Below, one piece after another: positions 24,521 through 35,985 of a stretch of DNA of 64,000 bases (position 1 is the first letter of the stretch; each line of letters starts with the position of its first letter). The stretch comes from Nageia nagi (Eukaryota > Pinophyta). The notes under the pieces were generated by a model. That model saw nothing but the letters and a program-made list of their open reading frames with translations, did no database searches and was not told the DNA's origin. The position numbers were made by a program, and so were the translations under genes. Location of the stretch: the NCBI GenBank assembly GCA_050084985.1, contig JBITNC010000001.1, forward strand, positions 77,872,001 to 77,936,000. The letters are read 5' to 3'.

Positions 24521-26857
24521 TTTTCTCCCAAGTTCATCTATTTGCTTGCTAATTTGTATAAGTATTTCATTAGGAACTTATTTGCTATTATTTTTTATTG
24601 AATTCATGTTATGTGATATATTTTTAAGGGTGTGACATTGGTCTAAGAGGTGGTTATATAACCCATATTTTGTAAGTCCCACATTCATTTATTCTTTCTA
24701 TTATTTTTGGTGTAAATGATCCTTTCTTATGATCCCTCTGATTTATACTTGTTAATCAGGTGAGTTATCTATTCTATTGCCTGTTCATATTGCAAGGTGA
24801 GGAAATATTCTTTGTCTATATCATCCATGATTTTGAACTTGATATTTATTTCTTCTTATGTTCAATATGGGAGTTGTAAATTTTTCTAAATAAGTTCTAA
24901 CTCTTTTGTTGTTGTTGATAAGTTTACCAATTTCTTCCTCATGATAACATCTTGATGTTGACCATATCTCTTATCCCATTATTATATATGAGGTTCTTTT
25001 TGATTTTACTCTTCTTGAGCTAATTTAGTTTCCTATGATTGATCTTGTCATCATTAAATTTTTCTAATAAATATATAATATCTCTATATAACTCATATGT
25101 GTCATAATTAGTAATAGTGCCTAGCATCCAACTTGTTGTGTAAGATAACAATGCCCACCAATAAGCTACAATTATAACTATAATGGAATAACAATATAGT
25201 TAGAATAAAGAGATTGGACATAATAATGATTAGTAGTACAAGTGTACTGTAGAAGTACAATAAAAAGTAAAACAATAAATGGTAAATGGTAAATGATGAA
25301 AGGTTAATGGTGAAAGTAAGTAATGGTAAGTAAAGTAGCACATCAAGATGAAAATTCATAATATTATAGTTATTTTTGTGCTAAAATAGTTGATAATCCT
25401 CTTGAATAAATAATACCCCTAGAATTATTTATTCATGTTATTGGTTTCTTATTTTGAATAACTTCCTTATTTGTTGATAGCTCCAGATTGGGTTGTTGAT
25501 GCTCTTCATTATTCTCCTTGTTAGCAATATATTTATCCTTATTTTTAATGATGTAACTCATACTCTCTTCAAATATGTCAATAAAATATAGTTATTTTGG
25601 GTTTTAAACTTGTTGTAATGCACTATCTTGTACTAGGAAATATTTGATTCTTCTTTGGCATGGTCTAATATTCATCTCATTTTTGTATTTGTTGCAACTT
25701 AGTCAAGGTATAAGTGATATTTCATAAATTTAATTTTTCTTTATTTTGTAAATTTTGGATCACTATTAAAGACATTTTTAGAATATATCTTTTATTTATT
25801 AGTATGATCTTTTCCATGGATCTCAATAATCCCAATTATAGTTTTGGATTAGTTACAACTTGGATAAGTGATTCAGGATTACTTCTTAATGTATGCATAA
25901 TAACAAGTTGGTATAATATAATTGGCTCTTCAATTATATATTTTGTTTGACTCTAAATTCCTTCTTATTAAAAGGACACCATTTTCAATCCCATTTATTC
26001 ATCACTTATTTGGCTCTCTTGATCAATAATTTGTTTCTTGGATTTTGTGGTAGATTTTGGTCCTCCTTTAATATCAAATTTGATGTTTGTAGGATATGAT
26101 ACATCATTGAGGCTACCAAATTTCTCTATAACTCTTTAATATTTCTCATATTGATGATTTTTTTTATGATATTTTATTGAACCTCCTTTCTTGTTTGTTA
26201 TAGGGTTTCTTTCTTTTCCATATGACCTCTCTTTTTCTTAGGAGTTGAAGGGCTTCAGGAATTATTAGTATCTCCATAATGTATATTTGCATTTTGATAA
26301 TTATAAATATGAAAATATTTTGGAGCATAAAAGGTAAATAAATTATACAATATTTTTAATATTTGCATACAATGTTATGACCTTAAAAACATATAACATT
26401 TATTAATGTGAATAGTATCAAACATGTAATATATCAATAACAATAATAACATTGAAATGATCTACTAGTAATAATCTATTATTGATATATTTAGAATCCC
26501 TATCAAGAGTAGGGATAAGAGATTAACAAGCCTATGTACTCACATGTGAATATGGATCACACACCAATAAAAAGTCATGCAAGTTAACAAATGAGATACT
26601 ACAATGATATCACTATAGTATAACCTAATGAGGTAACTAGATGTCATACTCATGATGTTTCCAAAAACTAGATCTATGATGTCACAAGGGATATAAATAA
26701 TTGGATCTCATCAAGTTACTAATCAACAACTACTATAGTATTATACCTATTCTAGATAACAATGCAAAAATAGAAAGCAATAAGTAACATAACTAATTAG
26801 ATAAAATCTTAATCTTACTAGCAATGTTGATAAACACCTTGAGGTATTAGGAATTAG
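24521..26857. other. AT-rich decayed repeat DNA into which the young copia element inserted
   Basis: No domain is recognised. Joined across the young copia insertion with 35986-36862, it reads on the minus strand as an LTR-like stretch with a TATA-like CCTATAAATA (36031-36040) leading toward the gypsy gag relic. It may therefore be the leader and LTR of that older minus-strand element. This is inference from position. Confidence 0.3.
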
Positions 26858-26910
26858 ATATCTGTTAGAATTTGTAATGAAATATTGTGAATATCTAAAC
26901 TCCTTGTAAG

Positions 26911-26960
26911 TTCGATTAATCACTTAAAGGATATGTAGATACCTTAAGGGATTAATTGAA
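26911..26960. repeat. U3 palindrome of the young copia LTR
   Basis: Arms TTCGATTAATCACTTAAAGG and CCTTAAGGGATTAATTGAA pair with few mismatches around a short spacer. It is repeated in the 3' LTR (35526-35575) and in the minus-strand relative (63519-63573). Confidence 0.85.
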
Positions 26961-27087
26961 TTCTTTATTATGTGTGGACTTTGACCTAACCATGGGGTTA
27001 GTTGGTAGGTTAAAGTTAGGTCACACATTTATTGTAACCCTAACCTTACCCTTGGGTTAAAGGGAGGTTAGGGAGGTGCTCTCAAGC

Positions 27088-27097
27088 TATAAATAGA
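27088..27097 (+). promoter_or_regulatory. TATA box of the 5' LTR
   Basis: CTATAAATAG, with GAGAGCC following; the same motif occurs in the 3' LTR (35702-35711), at 62202 and, on the minus strand, near 63392. Confidence 0.7.
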
Positions 27098-27367
27098 GAG
27101 CCTCTCCTCTTGTAAACACATCTAAGTTTTGGAGTAAGATTACTCTACTAGGTTGTGTAGGAGAGAGCAAGAGAATAGTTGTAAGAGAGGCATAGATTGA
27201 GAATAGAGAACTAGTTGTGGATGTACTCCCAAGGAGGGAGGAACCACATTATATTGGTGTCATATTGTGTGAATGTGTTAGTAGCTTGTAGATGTTGCAT
27301 GTTGAATGTGATTGAGCTTTCTATAGTCTTGGACCTTGGGAATTAGAGTAGTGCTAATTCTCTCAAT

Positions 27368-27380
27368 TGGTATCTAGAGC
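27368..27380 (+). promoter_or_regulatory. Primer-binding site
   Basis: TGGTATCTAGAGC, two bases after the LTR. It equals the initiator tRNA-Met PBS TGGTATCAGAGC with one inserted T. Confidence 0.85.
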
Positions 27381-30300
27381 TTGGTGTGGAAGCTCTTCTT
27401 CTACATTTTGGAGGTTCTTCGTCCTTCTAAAATTTGGAGATCTTAATCCTAATCTTCATTGTGAGGTAAAAGGTTTGCAAAGGTATAACCTTCTATCCTT
27501 CTTTAACTAAGTTCATTATGATACCAATTTTTTGTATGATTATGCTAGCTCAATGTCTTAGCAAAAATAACTTCAAATACCATAATATATTTTTGCTACT
27601 CTCTTCTTACTAACAATATTTTATGTTAGTAATCTATTTTTAATGTACAAAGAAAATGCCTTTTTTGTGAGCAAAAATATATTATGATAGCATCTTATTG
27701 AAAAGTTTTTTTTTACAATAGTCTTTTGTAAAAAATATCAAACAAGAGGAAGGTGCAATTTTTTACAAATGTTATTGTTGAAATAAAGTGGAGGACTTTA
27801 TTTACAAGTTTTGAAATATTTACATAATTTCTAGAGGCAATTGTTTAAAATTTAAAGCAAATATGGGGATATTTGCCCTCTCTCATTTTTTTTTGTTGAA
27901 ATAAAAAAAAGTGGAAGACTTTACAAGTTATTTGAAATATTTACAATATTATAAATTTTTGGGGGGACAAAATAATAAAGTTTACAAAATAGTTAACACC
28001 ATGTAAAAATTATTATTGTTATTAATAAGGAGGAGTTTTAGCTGGCATTATTCAAGATAAAAAAAAAGGAAAGCCTTTTTGCAGACAGGGTCTTTGACTT
28101 GTTACAAAGCATAATGACTTGTTAGGGTTTGAGGAGTTTGCATGCGCTCTATCAGTGTTTCATCCAAATGCCTCCCCCCCCACAGCCTCCTCACCAGCAA
28201 CCTCCAGACCATGTTGCATGGACTGTAATGATCACAAGAAATGCACAAAATGGATTGCAAGATATATCAACCCTTCACTCCTGCTCCCTCTCCCACTCCA
28301 GCCTGGCATGCAGCTCCTCATTATCATAGCACCGTTGCCAAGCCTGCTCTGACCATGCATGACCAAATTCTCGTAGGATAAACACAAAAATAGAGATAAA
28401 TCATGTATTAATAGAGAAAAGGAATAGATGGCCATACGACCACGCCCTTCAAACATGTATGCAAAATGTGGAAGCCATGTGAAATTATTTGAAGCAGACA
28501 GAGTTTCATGGACTGCAAGACTGTGTCTCCTCCTCATGTGTGTCAACAGTACCTCATCCCTCACTGGCAGCCTTTCTCCCTCCTCATCTCAGTGCTCCTC
28601 CTCCCTCCAGTTTGGTGGACACGTTGCCCATATCTTAGTTTTGTTGAGATTGAACTTGAAGGGAGGAAACCAACGAGCATACGAAATCTAAGGAGATTGA
28701 TTTTTGCTAGATGCTTTGGAGCCCTTATTGTTATGATCGATACCTCTGTATTTTTTGGATGGGCTACACCAAATTTAGTCTATAATTGCTTGATGACCTA
28801 CCTTCCCCGTAGCCTCCTTCACTTCTCCTCGCCCCCATGTTGCCACTCTGTACCACGAGCAAAATGCTCTTGCACTCTCCTTCCTCTCCTTTTGCACTCC
28901 TCCTCTTAGCCACCAGCCTCCTAGTGGTTAAGCCATACACTCCTCTTCCTCCCCAACACCTCCATAGGCTGTCCTCTAAATGCCTTCATGTAGGTCATCC
29001 TCCTTCCCACGGTCAAGGTTGATGGCTGCCAGCTTCTTGCAAGTATTCTTAGTCACTTTAATGCACATAAATGCATTAAGTTTGCTTAGTTGACTACTTG
29101 CATTTTTTGCTCTTCCAAAAGCAACGTATGCTTTTCTTGGTGGAAGAAAAAGGGGGGGTCATATTTTAAAATTACAAAGCATTTAATTGTTTATTGACTT
29201 AGAGTATTTTTAGTGCTTAAGGTAGAAGAAGCATTAAAAATAGGGGTATGGGTCTCCTATTACAACTTGCACACATATACTTCTTAGGCATTTAATTTTT
29301 TTTACTTACTTGCTTACAAATCAATTGCTCCCATTAAATGGACTTAGGAGTACCTAGAATATTTCTAATATTCTACTCAAAATTGCATGTTTAAATTACT
29401 AAGGTGCACATGCAATTTTTTAATGCTAACCTCTTAGTATTTTTTTTAAGCATAGTAATTTAGTCTAAGCATGCTATTTTTTAAGTAAATAAGGGAAATT
29501 TTTTTACTTAAAATGCATACTTATAAGACAAGTCTTAGCATACAGTTTTTTTTTAAAATTTAAGTGAAAAGGGGGGAATTGGTATATTTTTACTTAAACC
29601 TTAATCTAGATCTTGCATGCTAGACTTATGATGCATGTATCTTTATCTTGTTTGAAGAATAAAACATGCTTAGGACTTAAATTTTTAAGTTAAATAATGC
29701 ATGATGCATGATTACTTAATTTTTTTTTAAGTCATGGAATAATGCATGTTATGAATTAAATACTAAGTAGGACTTAGGTCTTTTTTTAATTCATTAAGTG
29801 CTTGAATATATTGAGCAAAATATACAAAATGTAAAAGTCCTTTAGGGGTTAGTACAAAACCCATTGGACTTTTTAAGGTTTTTCAAGCTCGTGTGGATGA
29901 TGCAATTTTACTTTACTTTATATTTTTGCACAATTTGCTTATACTTGTAAAATGCAAATATTGAAAGTAACCCCTAAAATGAACACATCCGCACGTATTC
30001 TTCCACAACATGACTTGTTTGGGGAGCCACAAGGTGAGGATAGGGCAGACTGGAGCCCTTTTAGTCCGAAGACTCGAGTGGTGGTAAGTCTGTCTTAATT
30101 GCCCCTAAGACCTCTATTGGATTGGACATAACTCTATTAGGTGGACAGGCATGTGTGTAGTGATACCACATGTCCGCACGTCCATTCAGGGATTATCCTG
30201 ATAACCTAGGAGGAAAACTGAAAACCTTAATCAAGATAATTAAAATGGCCAGTCTAAGATACATTGAATCCTTGGAAAATAGTTGGTACTTCTCCTTATG

Positions 30301-30535
30301 AGAGTATATTACTGACGAAGGTGAACTGGTTGAGGATTGGTAGTACCTGGGCTCCACCTTGCAGGCATCTAGGTGAAGGCCTAATTCTATACAAGAAAAC
30401 AACCCCAACTTTATTCCTCTACGGATTATGGTTATAAGTTTGCACATGTGGGACATGTTTACTTATGTTTGATTTGTATATATGGAAACTTGTAAAATTT
30501 GCATTCTTATTGCATATTTATTTTTTGTACAGATA
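27381..30535 (+). other. Long leader of the young copia element, candidate intron
   Basis: 3.2 kb without a supported protein. A candidate splice donor GAG|GTAAAA lies at 27463-27470, and a T-rich tract with GTACAG ends at 30532, three bases before the gag ATG. Removing 27466-30532 (3067 nt) would join a short leader to gag. The segment at 28080-29030 is clearly less AT-rich than its surroundings and may be captured sequence. Its short frames (up to 133 codons) have no recognised domain. Confidence 0.6.
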
Positions 30536-33500
30536 ATGGTTGAAACCTTCATACCCAAGCACATACTTGACGGTTCCAACTATGACATATGGGAACCTCA
30601 TATGAGAGCTGAGTTATAGGCAAGGAAGCTGTGGTAGATAGTAAATGAAGATCTAGTTGCTCCTACAGATGAGAAGGCCCTTGAAATTTACAACTCAAAG
30701 AATGAGTTAGCAACCTCAATGATCTATTGTGCAGTTTCAGATGACATCCTTCTCATGATTTCTTCCTCGACATCAGCAAAAGAAGCTTGGGATAGACTAA
30801 AGAAAATTTACCTTGGATCCAAATTTTCAAGAAGGTTCACCATTCTACAAAAGTTATTGCAATATCGTCAAGGAGAAGATGAAAGTGCCTCAATCTACTT
30901 GAACAAAATCATTGACCTCAAGACACAACTGGTTGGCTGTGGGTGTAATTGGATCAATGATGAGTTCATGGTCTTCATTATTCTTCAAAGCCTCTCTACA
31001 AAGTTCAGTAACTTTGTCACAGTTATGGAGACAAGGCTCGATGATGAGGAAGATGTTATCTCCCTTGACAATCTTTATAGACTCCTTCTGAAGCATGAGG
31101 AAACTTTGAATAAGAAAATGTTGAACATTTCTCCAAAGGATAATAGCATTGCTCTAGGAGCAACCAAAACTCCTTTCAAGAAGATGTTCAAACATTATAA
31201 ATTCAAAGATAACAAATCCTCATCTACCATCAGGAAGCACGGTAACTTCAAGCAAAGAAATGACAAAGCTGGATCAAGCAAACCAACACCGCAGGAAAAG
31301 TTTGATAGGAATTGTAACTTTTGTGGCATCTTTGGACATAAAGAGTATGATTGTCACAAAAAGAAATTTGCTCAAAAAGGAAAGGGAAATATAAATGTGA
31401 GAAATTTCAATAATAAAAAGAAGAACAAGCATGCTGCTTCTGTTGCCTACTACTCAATGACTCAAACTATTTCAAATGATTGGATTGTTGATTCAAGATG
31501 CACTAATCACATGTGTTATGAAAAGGATAAGTTTGAAAATTTTCATAAGTACAACAAGGATACAATTGTGATAGGTGATAATACAGTCCTTGATGTTCAA
31601 GGAATAGGGAATGTGAAGATTCATGGAAAGACGCTTGATAATGTCTTTTATGTGCCTAAGCTAAGGATGAATCTTATCTATGTAATTCAGATTACAAGGA
31701 TAGGATGCTCATTTGAGTTTACCTCACACTCCTGGTGTGTTAAGAAAGGACTTGCCACTTTGATGAAAGGATCAGTAAAGAATGACCTTTATATTATGGA
31801 TCAAGTACCTTCAAAGATTTGTCTTGCTACAAATGTGTGTTCAAAAGGTAATCTTTGGCATCAACGATTAGGGCACCTTAACCATAAGAGTATTCAAGAT
31901 ATGAAAAATCAAGAACTTGTGGAAGGTTTACCTAATATTTCACCCACAATTGGTCTTTGTGAAAGGTGCATTCTTGGAAAGATGAATAGCCAAAAGTTTG
32001 AAAAAGATAAGGCAACTCGGGCTACTCATCCTCTTCAGCTTGTACATTCAGATTTGATGGGTCCATTTCAAACTAAGTCTCTAGGGGGAGCTTCTTATGT
32101 TTTGACCTTCATTGATGACTTCAGTAGGATGACATTTGGTTATCTACTTGAGCACAAGGATCAAAATTTTGACCAATTTAAAGACTTCAAGGCACTTGTT
32201 GAAAATCAAATTGATTTTAAGATCAAAATGCTGAGATCTGACAATGGGGGTGAGTATAATAGCAATGAGTTTAACGATTATTATGTTAAACATGGGATCA
32301 AGTGACAATTCACAATCCCTTACACCCCTTAGCAAAATGGAGTTGCTAAAAGAAAGAATCGCACCATTATGGAAATGGCAAGATGCATGTTGGGTAACCT
32401 TCCTAGTTTCTTATGGGGAGAAGCTATTCACACTGCTATTCACACCCTAAATAGGTGTCCTACTAAAGCAGTTGAAGAAAAAACTCCGTATGAAGCATGG
32501 ATAGGAAATAAACCTAACATCTCACACTTCAGGGTCTTTGGTTGTGATGCATTTACCTTCATTACCTCAGAGAAAAGGAAGAAGCTAGATAAAAGATCAG
32601 AAAAATGCATCTTTGTGGGGTATGATAATCAGCATAAAGGTTACAGGCTCTACTCCTCATCCCATAAAATAGTCTTTGTTTCTAGGGATGTCAAGTTCAA
32701 TGAACTTCCTGAGGATACGACTTCTCATGCTGAGGTGTCTGATTCAGATGATTCTACGCCTGCACCTAACTGGTTGGATGATCATGTAGGGAAGTCACCA
32801 TAAGAGTAAAATTCTCCAGCTCAGAGAATTACAAGAAGTATGACCTTGAATAAATCCTTATTTGCCAAAATTGATAATATGAATGAGCCATTAATGTTCA
32901 AAGAAGATTCCAAGCAAGAGTGTTGGATGGAAGCTATGAAAGTTGAGTATGAGGCACTCATGAAAAATGAAACTTGGGATTTGGTTCCTTATCCCAATGA
33001 GAAAAATGTGATTGGAAATAAATGGATATACAAGGTCAAGTACAATTCTGATGGAGAAGTTGAAAAATACAAAGCAAGGTTAGTGGCCAAAGGATTCGCT
33101 CAGAAATATGGTATTGATTATGAGGAAACCTTTGCTCCTGTGGCCAAGATGCCTACTGTCAGGATAATCCTTGCTCTTTCAGCAGCTCAAGGATTGAAAG
33201 TTTTCCAACTTGATGTCAAGAGTGCATTTCTCAATGGTGACTTGGATGTAGAAATCTACATGAATCAACTGGAAGGATTTATTCCAGAAGGAAAAGAGTC
33301 TCTTGTGTGCAAGCTAAAGAAGTCTTTGTATGGACTTAAACAAGCACCTACAGCATGGTACAAGAAGATTTCAGGATTCTTTGCAGATATTGGTTTTTCC
33401 AAGTGCTTCTCTGACTTAGATCTCTATGTACTCAATCAAGGAAAAGACGTGGTCTTAATTCTCCTTTATGTGGATGATCTTCTCATAACAGGCAATAATA

Positions 33501-34432
33501 TTGAAATCATCCAAGAGTGCATATCCAAACTAAAGGCAACATTTGAAATGACTGATCTAGGTCTATTGCATTACTATCTTGGAATGCAAGTATACCAACA
33601 CAAAGATTGTACTTATCTTAGTCAATCTAAGTATATATCAGACATCTTGCAAAAGTTTGGAATGGAGGAGTGTAGATATGCTGCAATACCTATTTCTCCT
33701 AGAATTGTTGTATCACTGAGCTCAAATTCTTAGTTGGCTGATGCTACAACTTATAGGCAATTGATTGGTAGTCTTTTGTATTTGACTATCTCTCATCCTG
33801 ATATTACCTTTGCAGTGAATCTGATGGCACGATTCATGCAAAAACCATATGTTGAACACCTCAATGATGTGAAGCAAATCTTGAGGTATGTGGTAGGGAC
33901 AAAGGATCTTACTCTTAAGTATACCAAAGTGCCCTCAAATATTCTCTTAGGGTTCTCAGATTCTGATTATGGGGGAGATATAGATGACAGAAAATCAACC
34001 TCTGCATATGTGTTCAGCATTGGTTCAGATGCTATCTCTTGGGCTTCCAAGAAGCAACCTACTGTGACTCTTTCTACCATCGAAGCTAAATATCGAGCCA
34101 TGTCTATTGCCACCCAAGAAGCTATTTGGCTAAGGCATCTTCTGAATGAAATTGGGTATAAGCAAAATGGCCCATCTCTTATTTCTTTAGACAATCAATC
34201 GGCTATCTCTTTGGCTAAGAATCCTATGTTCCATTAGAGAACCAAACATGTGGAAATCCAAGCCCATTTTATCAGGGAGAAGGTTCTAGATGACATCATA
34301 CACTTGGAGTATTGTCCATCTATTGAAAACTCTGCTGATCTATTCACCAAGCCCCTTCTTGAAGCTCAGTTTAGCAAGCTTAGGGATTCTCTCGGGTTGG
34401 TGAAGTTACCCTCAAGGGGGAGTGAAGTTTGA
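30536..34432 (+). pseudogene. Copia gag-pol, one 1298-codon frame with eight stops
   Basis: From the ATG at 30536 one reading frame holds the whole polyprotein, with no frameshift. Gag (UBN2-type capsid) spans ~30536-31290. The zinc knuckle CNFCGIFGHKEYDC (CX2CX4HX4C) is at ~31314-31355. The protease motif is at 31490, where D-S-G is now D-S-R. Integrase has its zinc region (WHQRLGHLNH ... CERC, ~31856-31974), first Asp in HSDLMGP and second in RSDNGGEY. The third catalytic residue is Lys (32348) where the family has Glu in NGVAERKNR. RT has YVDDLL at 33467; RNase H has DSDYGGDIDDRKS and DNQSAIS. Stops lie at 30617, 30635, 32303, 32330, 32801, 32807, 33731 and 34235. Each is in a context where the family or the reading suggests Gln (CAG/CAA) or Arg (CGA). 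No functional protein beyond fragments is expected. Confidence 0.95.
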
Positions 34433-34488
34433 ATCTTTGTTAGTGATGACAACTTCACCTCTAAGAGGCCTTTTTTGATTGTACATTA

Positions 34489-35010
34489 TAGACCTTCATG
34501 GTAAGTTTGCTTTGCATGACAAACTTGTTGTACAATTGTTATTATAGAGTGTTGATTATTTTATACCTCCGTGGTAAGTTTGCTCTGCGTGACAAACTTG
34601 TTGTACATATTTATACCTCTGTGGTAAGTTTGCTTTGCGTGACAAACTTGTTGTATATTTTATACCTCTATGGTGAGTTTGCTCTGCGTGAGAAACTTAT
34701 TGTACAATTTTTGAGCATATAATTAATATACCTCCATGGTAAGTTCACTTTGCGTGACAAACTTGTTGTACATTCTATACCTCCATGGTGAGTTTGCTCT
34801 GCGTGAGAAACTCGTTGTACAATTTTTATGCTCTATACCTCCATGGTGAGTTTGCTCTGCATGAGAAACTCATTGTACAATTTTTGAGCATATAATTAAT
34901 ATACCTCCATGGTAAGTTTGCTCTGCGTGATGAACTTGTTGTACATTCTATACCTCCATGGTGAGTTTGCTCTACGTGAGAAACTTGTTGTACAATTTTT
35001 ATGCTCTATT
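34489..35010 (+). repeat. Tandem array of nine ~50 bp hairpin units in the copia 3' UTR
   Basis: Nine units start near 34489, 34564, 34614, 34663, 34729, 34778, 34836, 34902 and 34951, most beginning TACCTCCATGGT. Each has an inverted repeat around a ~10 nt loop (CTCTGCGTGA-like). Units 1, 2 and 3 pair AAGTTTG with CAAACTT. Units 6 and 7 pair GAGTTT with AAACTC. Units 4 and 9 pair GAGTTT with AAACTT through a G.T pair. Units 5 and 8 have shorter or wobble stems. Units 5-6 and 8-9 repeat at a 173 bp higher-order period. The array lies between the pol stop and the 3' LTR, so it would be in the 3' UTR of the element RNA. The 74-codon frame over it is an artefact of the repeat. Confidence 0.9.
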
Positions 35011-35467
35011 AATAATCAACACATGTCTATATACAATAGTTGACTATGAGTGATGGCTTGGCATCTCCATGATGACTTATAGTGCACCATTAATCAGTTA
35101 TTTATAAGATAGCATTATTTGATTCTCTTATTTGAATATATGATGCATCTAACTGATTTTGTTCATAAGTTGCTTGTAGCATGCAGGATCTTCTTCAGAA
35201 ATGTAGGTTACTCACCTTGTGAAAGCAAGCTCATGGAGACTCACATGTCAGCTTAAAGTTGATCGACTATTTGTACAGTGAAACCAGTTGTGGTTAATGA
35301 TTGTATTGTAAACCATTTTGTCAAATGGTAATGTAGTGAGTCTCATACTAGTTCTCAAAAAGATTCTCAAATATGTAAATGTTCTCATCTCCACTTGTAT
35401 CTCTATGGAGGAGAACTCTCTCTTACTCTCTCTCTTCTTTCTTCTACGCTCTATCCCAATATTGCAT
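35011..35467 (+). other. 3' untranslated part of the young copia element
   Basis: Noncoding stretch from the hairpin array to the polypurine tract. Its last ~370 bp are matched on the minus strand at 63622-64000, showing that the relative there belongs to the same family. A CT-rich tract (CTCTCTCTT) lies near 35411-35445. Confidence 0.7.
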
Positions 35468-35477
35468 TAAGGGGGAG
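35468..35477 (+). promoter_or_regulatory. Polypurine tract
   Basis: TAAGGGGGAG ends directly at the 3' LTR start. Confidence 0.85.
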
Positions 35478-35980
35478 TGTTAGAATTTGTAATGAAATAT
35501 TGTGAATATCTAAACTCCTTGTAAGTTCAATTAATCACTTAAAGGATATGTAGATACCTTAAGGGATTAATTGAATTCTTTATTATGTGTGGACTTTGAC
35601 CTAACCATGGGGTTAGTTGGTAGGTTAAAGTTAGGTCACACATTTATTGTAACCCTAACCTTACCCTTGGGTTAAAGGGAGGTTAGGGAGGTGCTCTCAA
35701 GCTATAAATAGAGAGCCTCTCCTCTTGTAAACACATCTAAGTTTTGGAGTAAGATTACTCTACTAGGTTGTGTAGGAGAGAGCAAGAGAATAGTTGTAAG
35801 AGAGGCATAGATTGAGAATAGAGAACTAGTTGTGGATGTACTCCCAAGGAGGGAGGAACCACATTATATTGGTGTCATATTGTGTGAATGTGTTAGTAGC
35901 TTGTAGATGTTGCATGTTGAATGTGATTGAGCTTTCTATAGTATTGGACCTTGGGAATTAGAGTAGTGCTAATTCTCTCA
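35478..35980 (+). repeat. 3' LTR of the young copia element
   Basis: 503 bp, differing from the 5' LTR at two positions that I can find; followed by the ATATC duplication. Confidence 0.95.
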
Positions 35981-35985
35981 ATATC

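Larger units (their letters stand above)
26863..27365 (+). repeat. 5' LTR of the young copia element
   Basis: Starts TGTTAGAATTTG, ends TCTCA. A U3 palindrome lies at 26911-26960 and a TATA box (CTATAAATAG) at 27088-27097, putting the RNA start near 27120. All but two of its 503 bases match the 3' LTR. Confidence 0.95.
26858..35985 (+). mobile_element. Complete young Ty1/copia retrotransposon with defective gag-pol
   Basis: Two 503 bp LTRs (26863-27365 and 35478-35980) flank an 8.1 kb interior, and both outer flanks are ATATC (26858-26862 and 35981-35985), a perfect 5 bp target duplication. The primer-binding site (from 27368) and polypurine tract (35468-35477) are in place. By eye the LTRs differ only at 26914 (G versus A) and 27328 (C versus A), about 0.4%, so insertion was recent. 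The order gag, protease, integrase, RT, RNase H is that of Ty1/copia. The element is unusual for a 3.2 kb leader, a ~0.5 kb tandem hairpin array after pol, and eight nonsense codons in an otherwise unbroken frame. A relative lies at the right edge of the window on the minus strand. Confidence 0.95.

Noticed and set aside
28119-29022. Overlapping frames of 60-133 codons as possible leader proteins
   Set aside because: They overlap in several frames, follow from the C-rich composition and have no recognisable domain.
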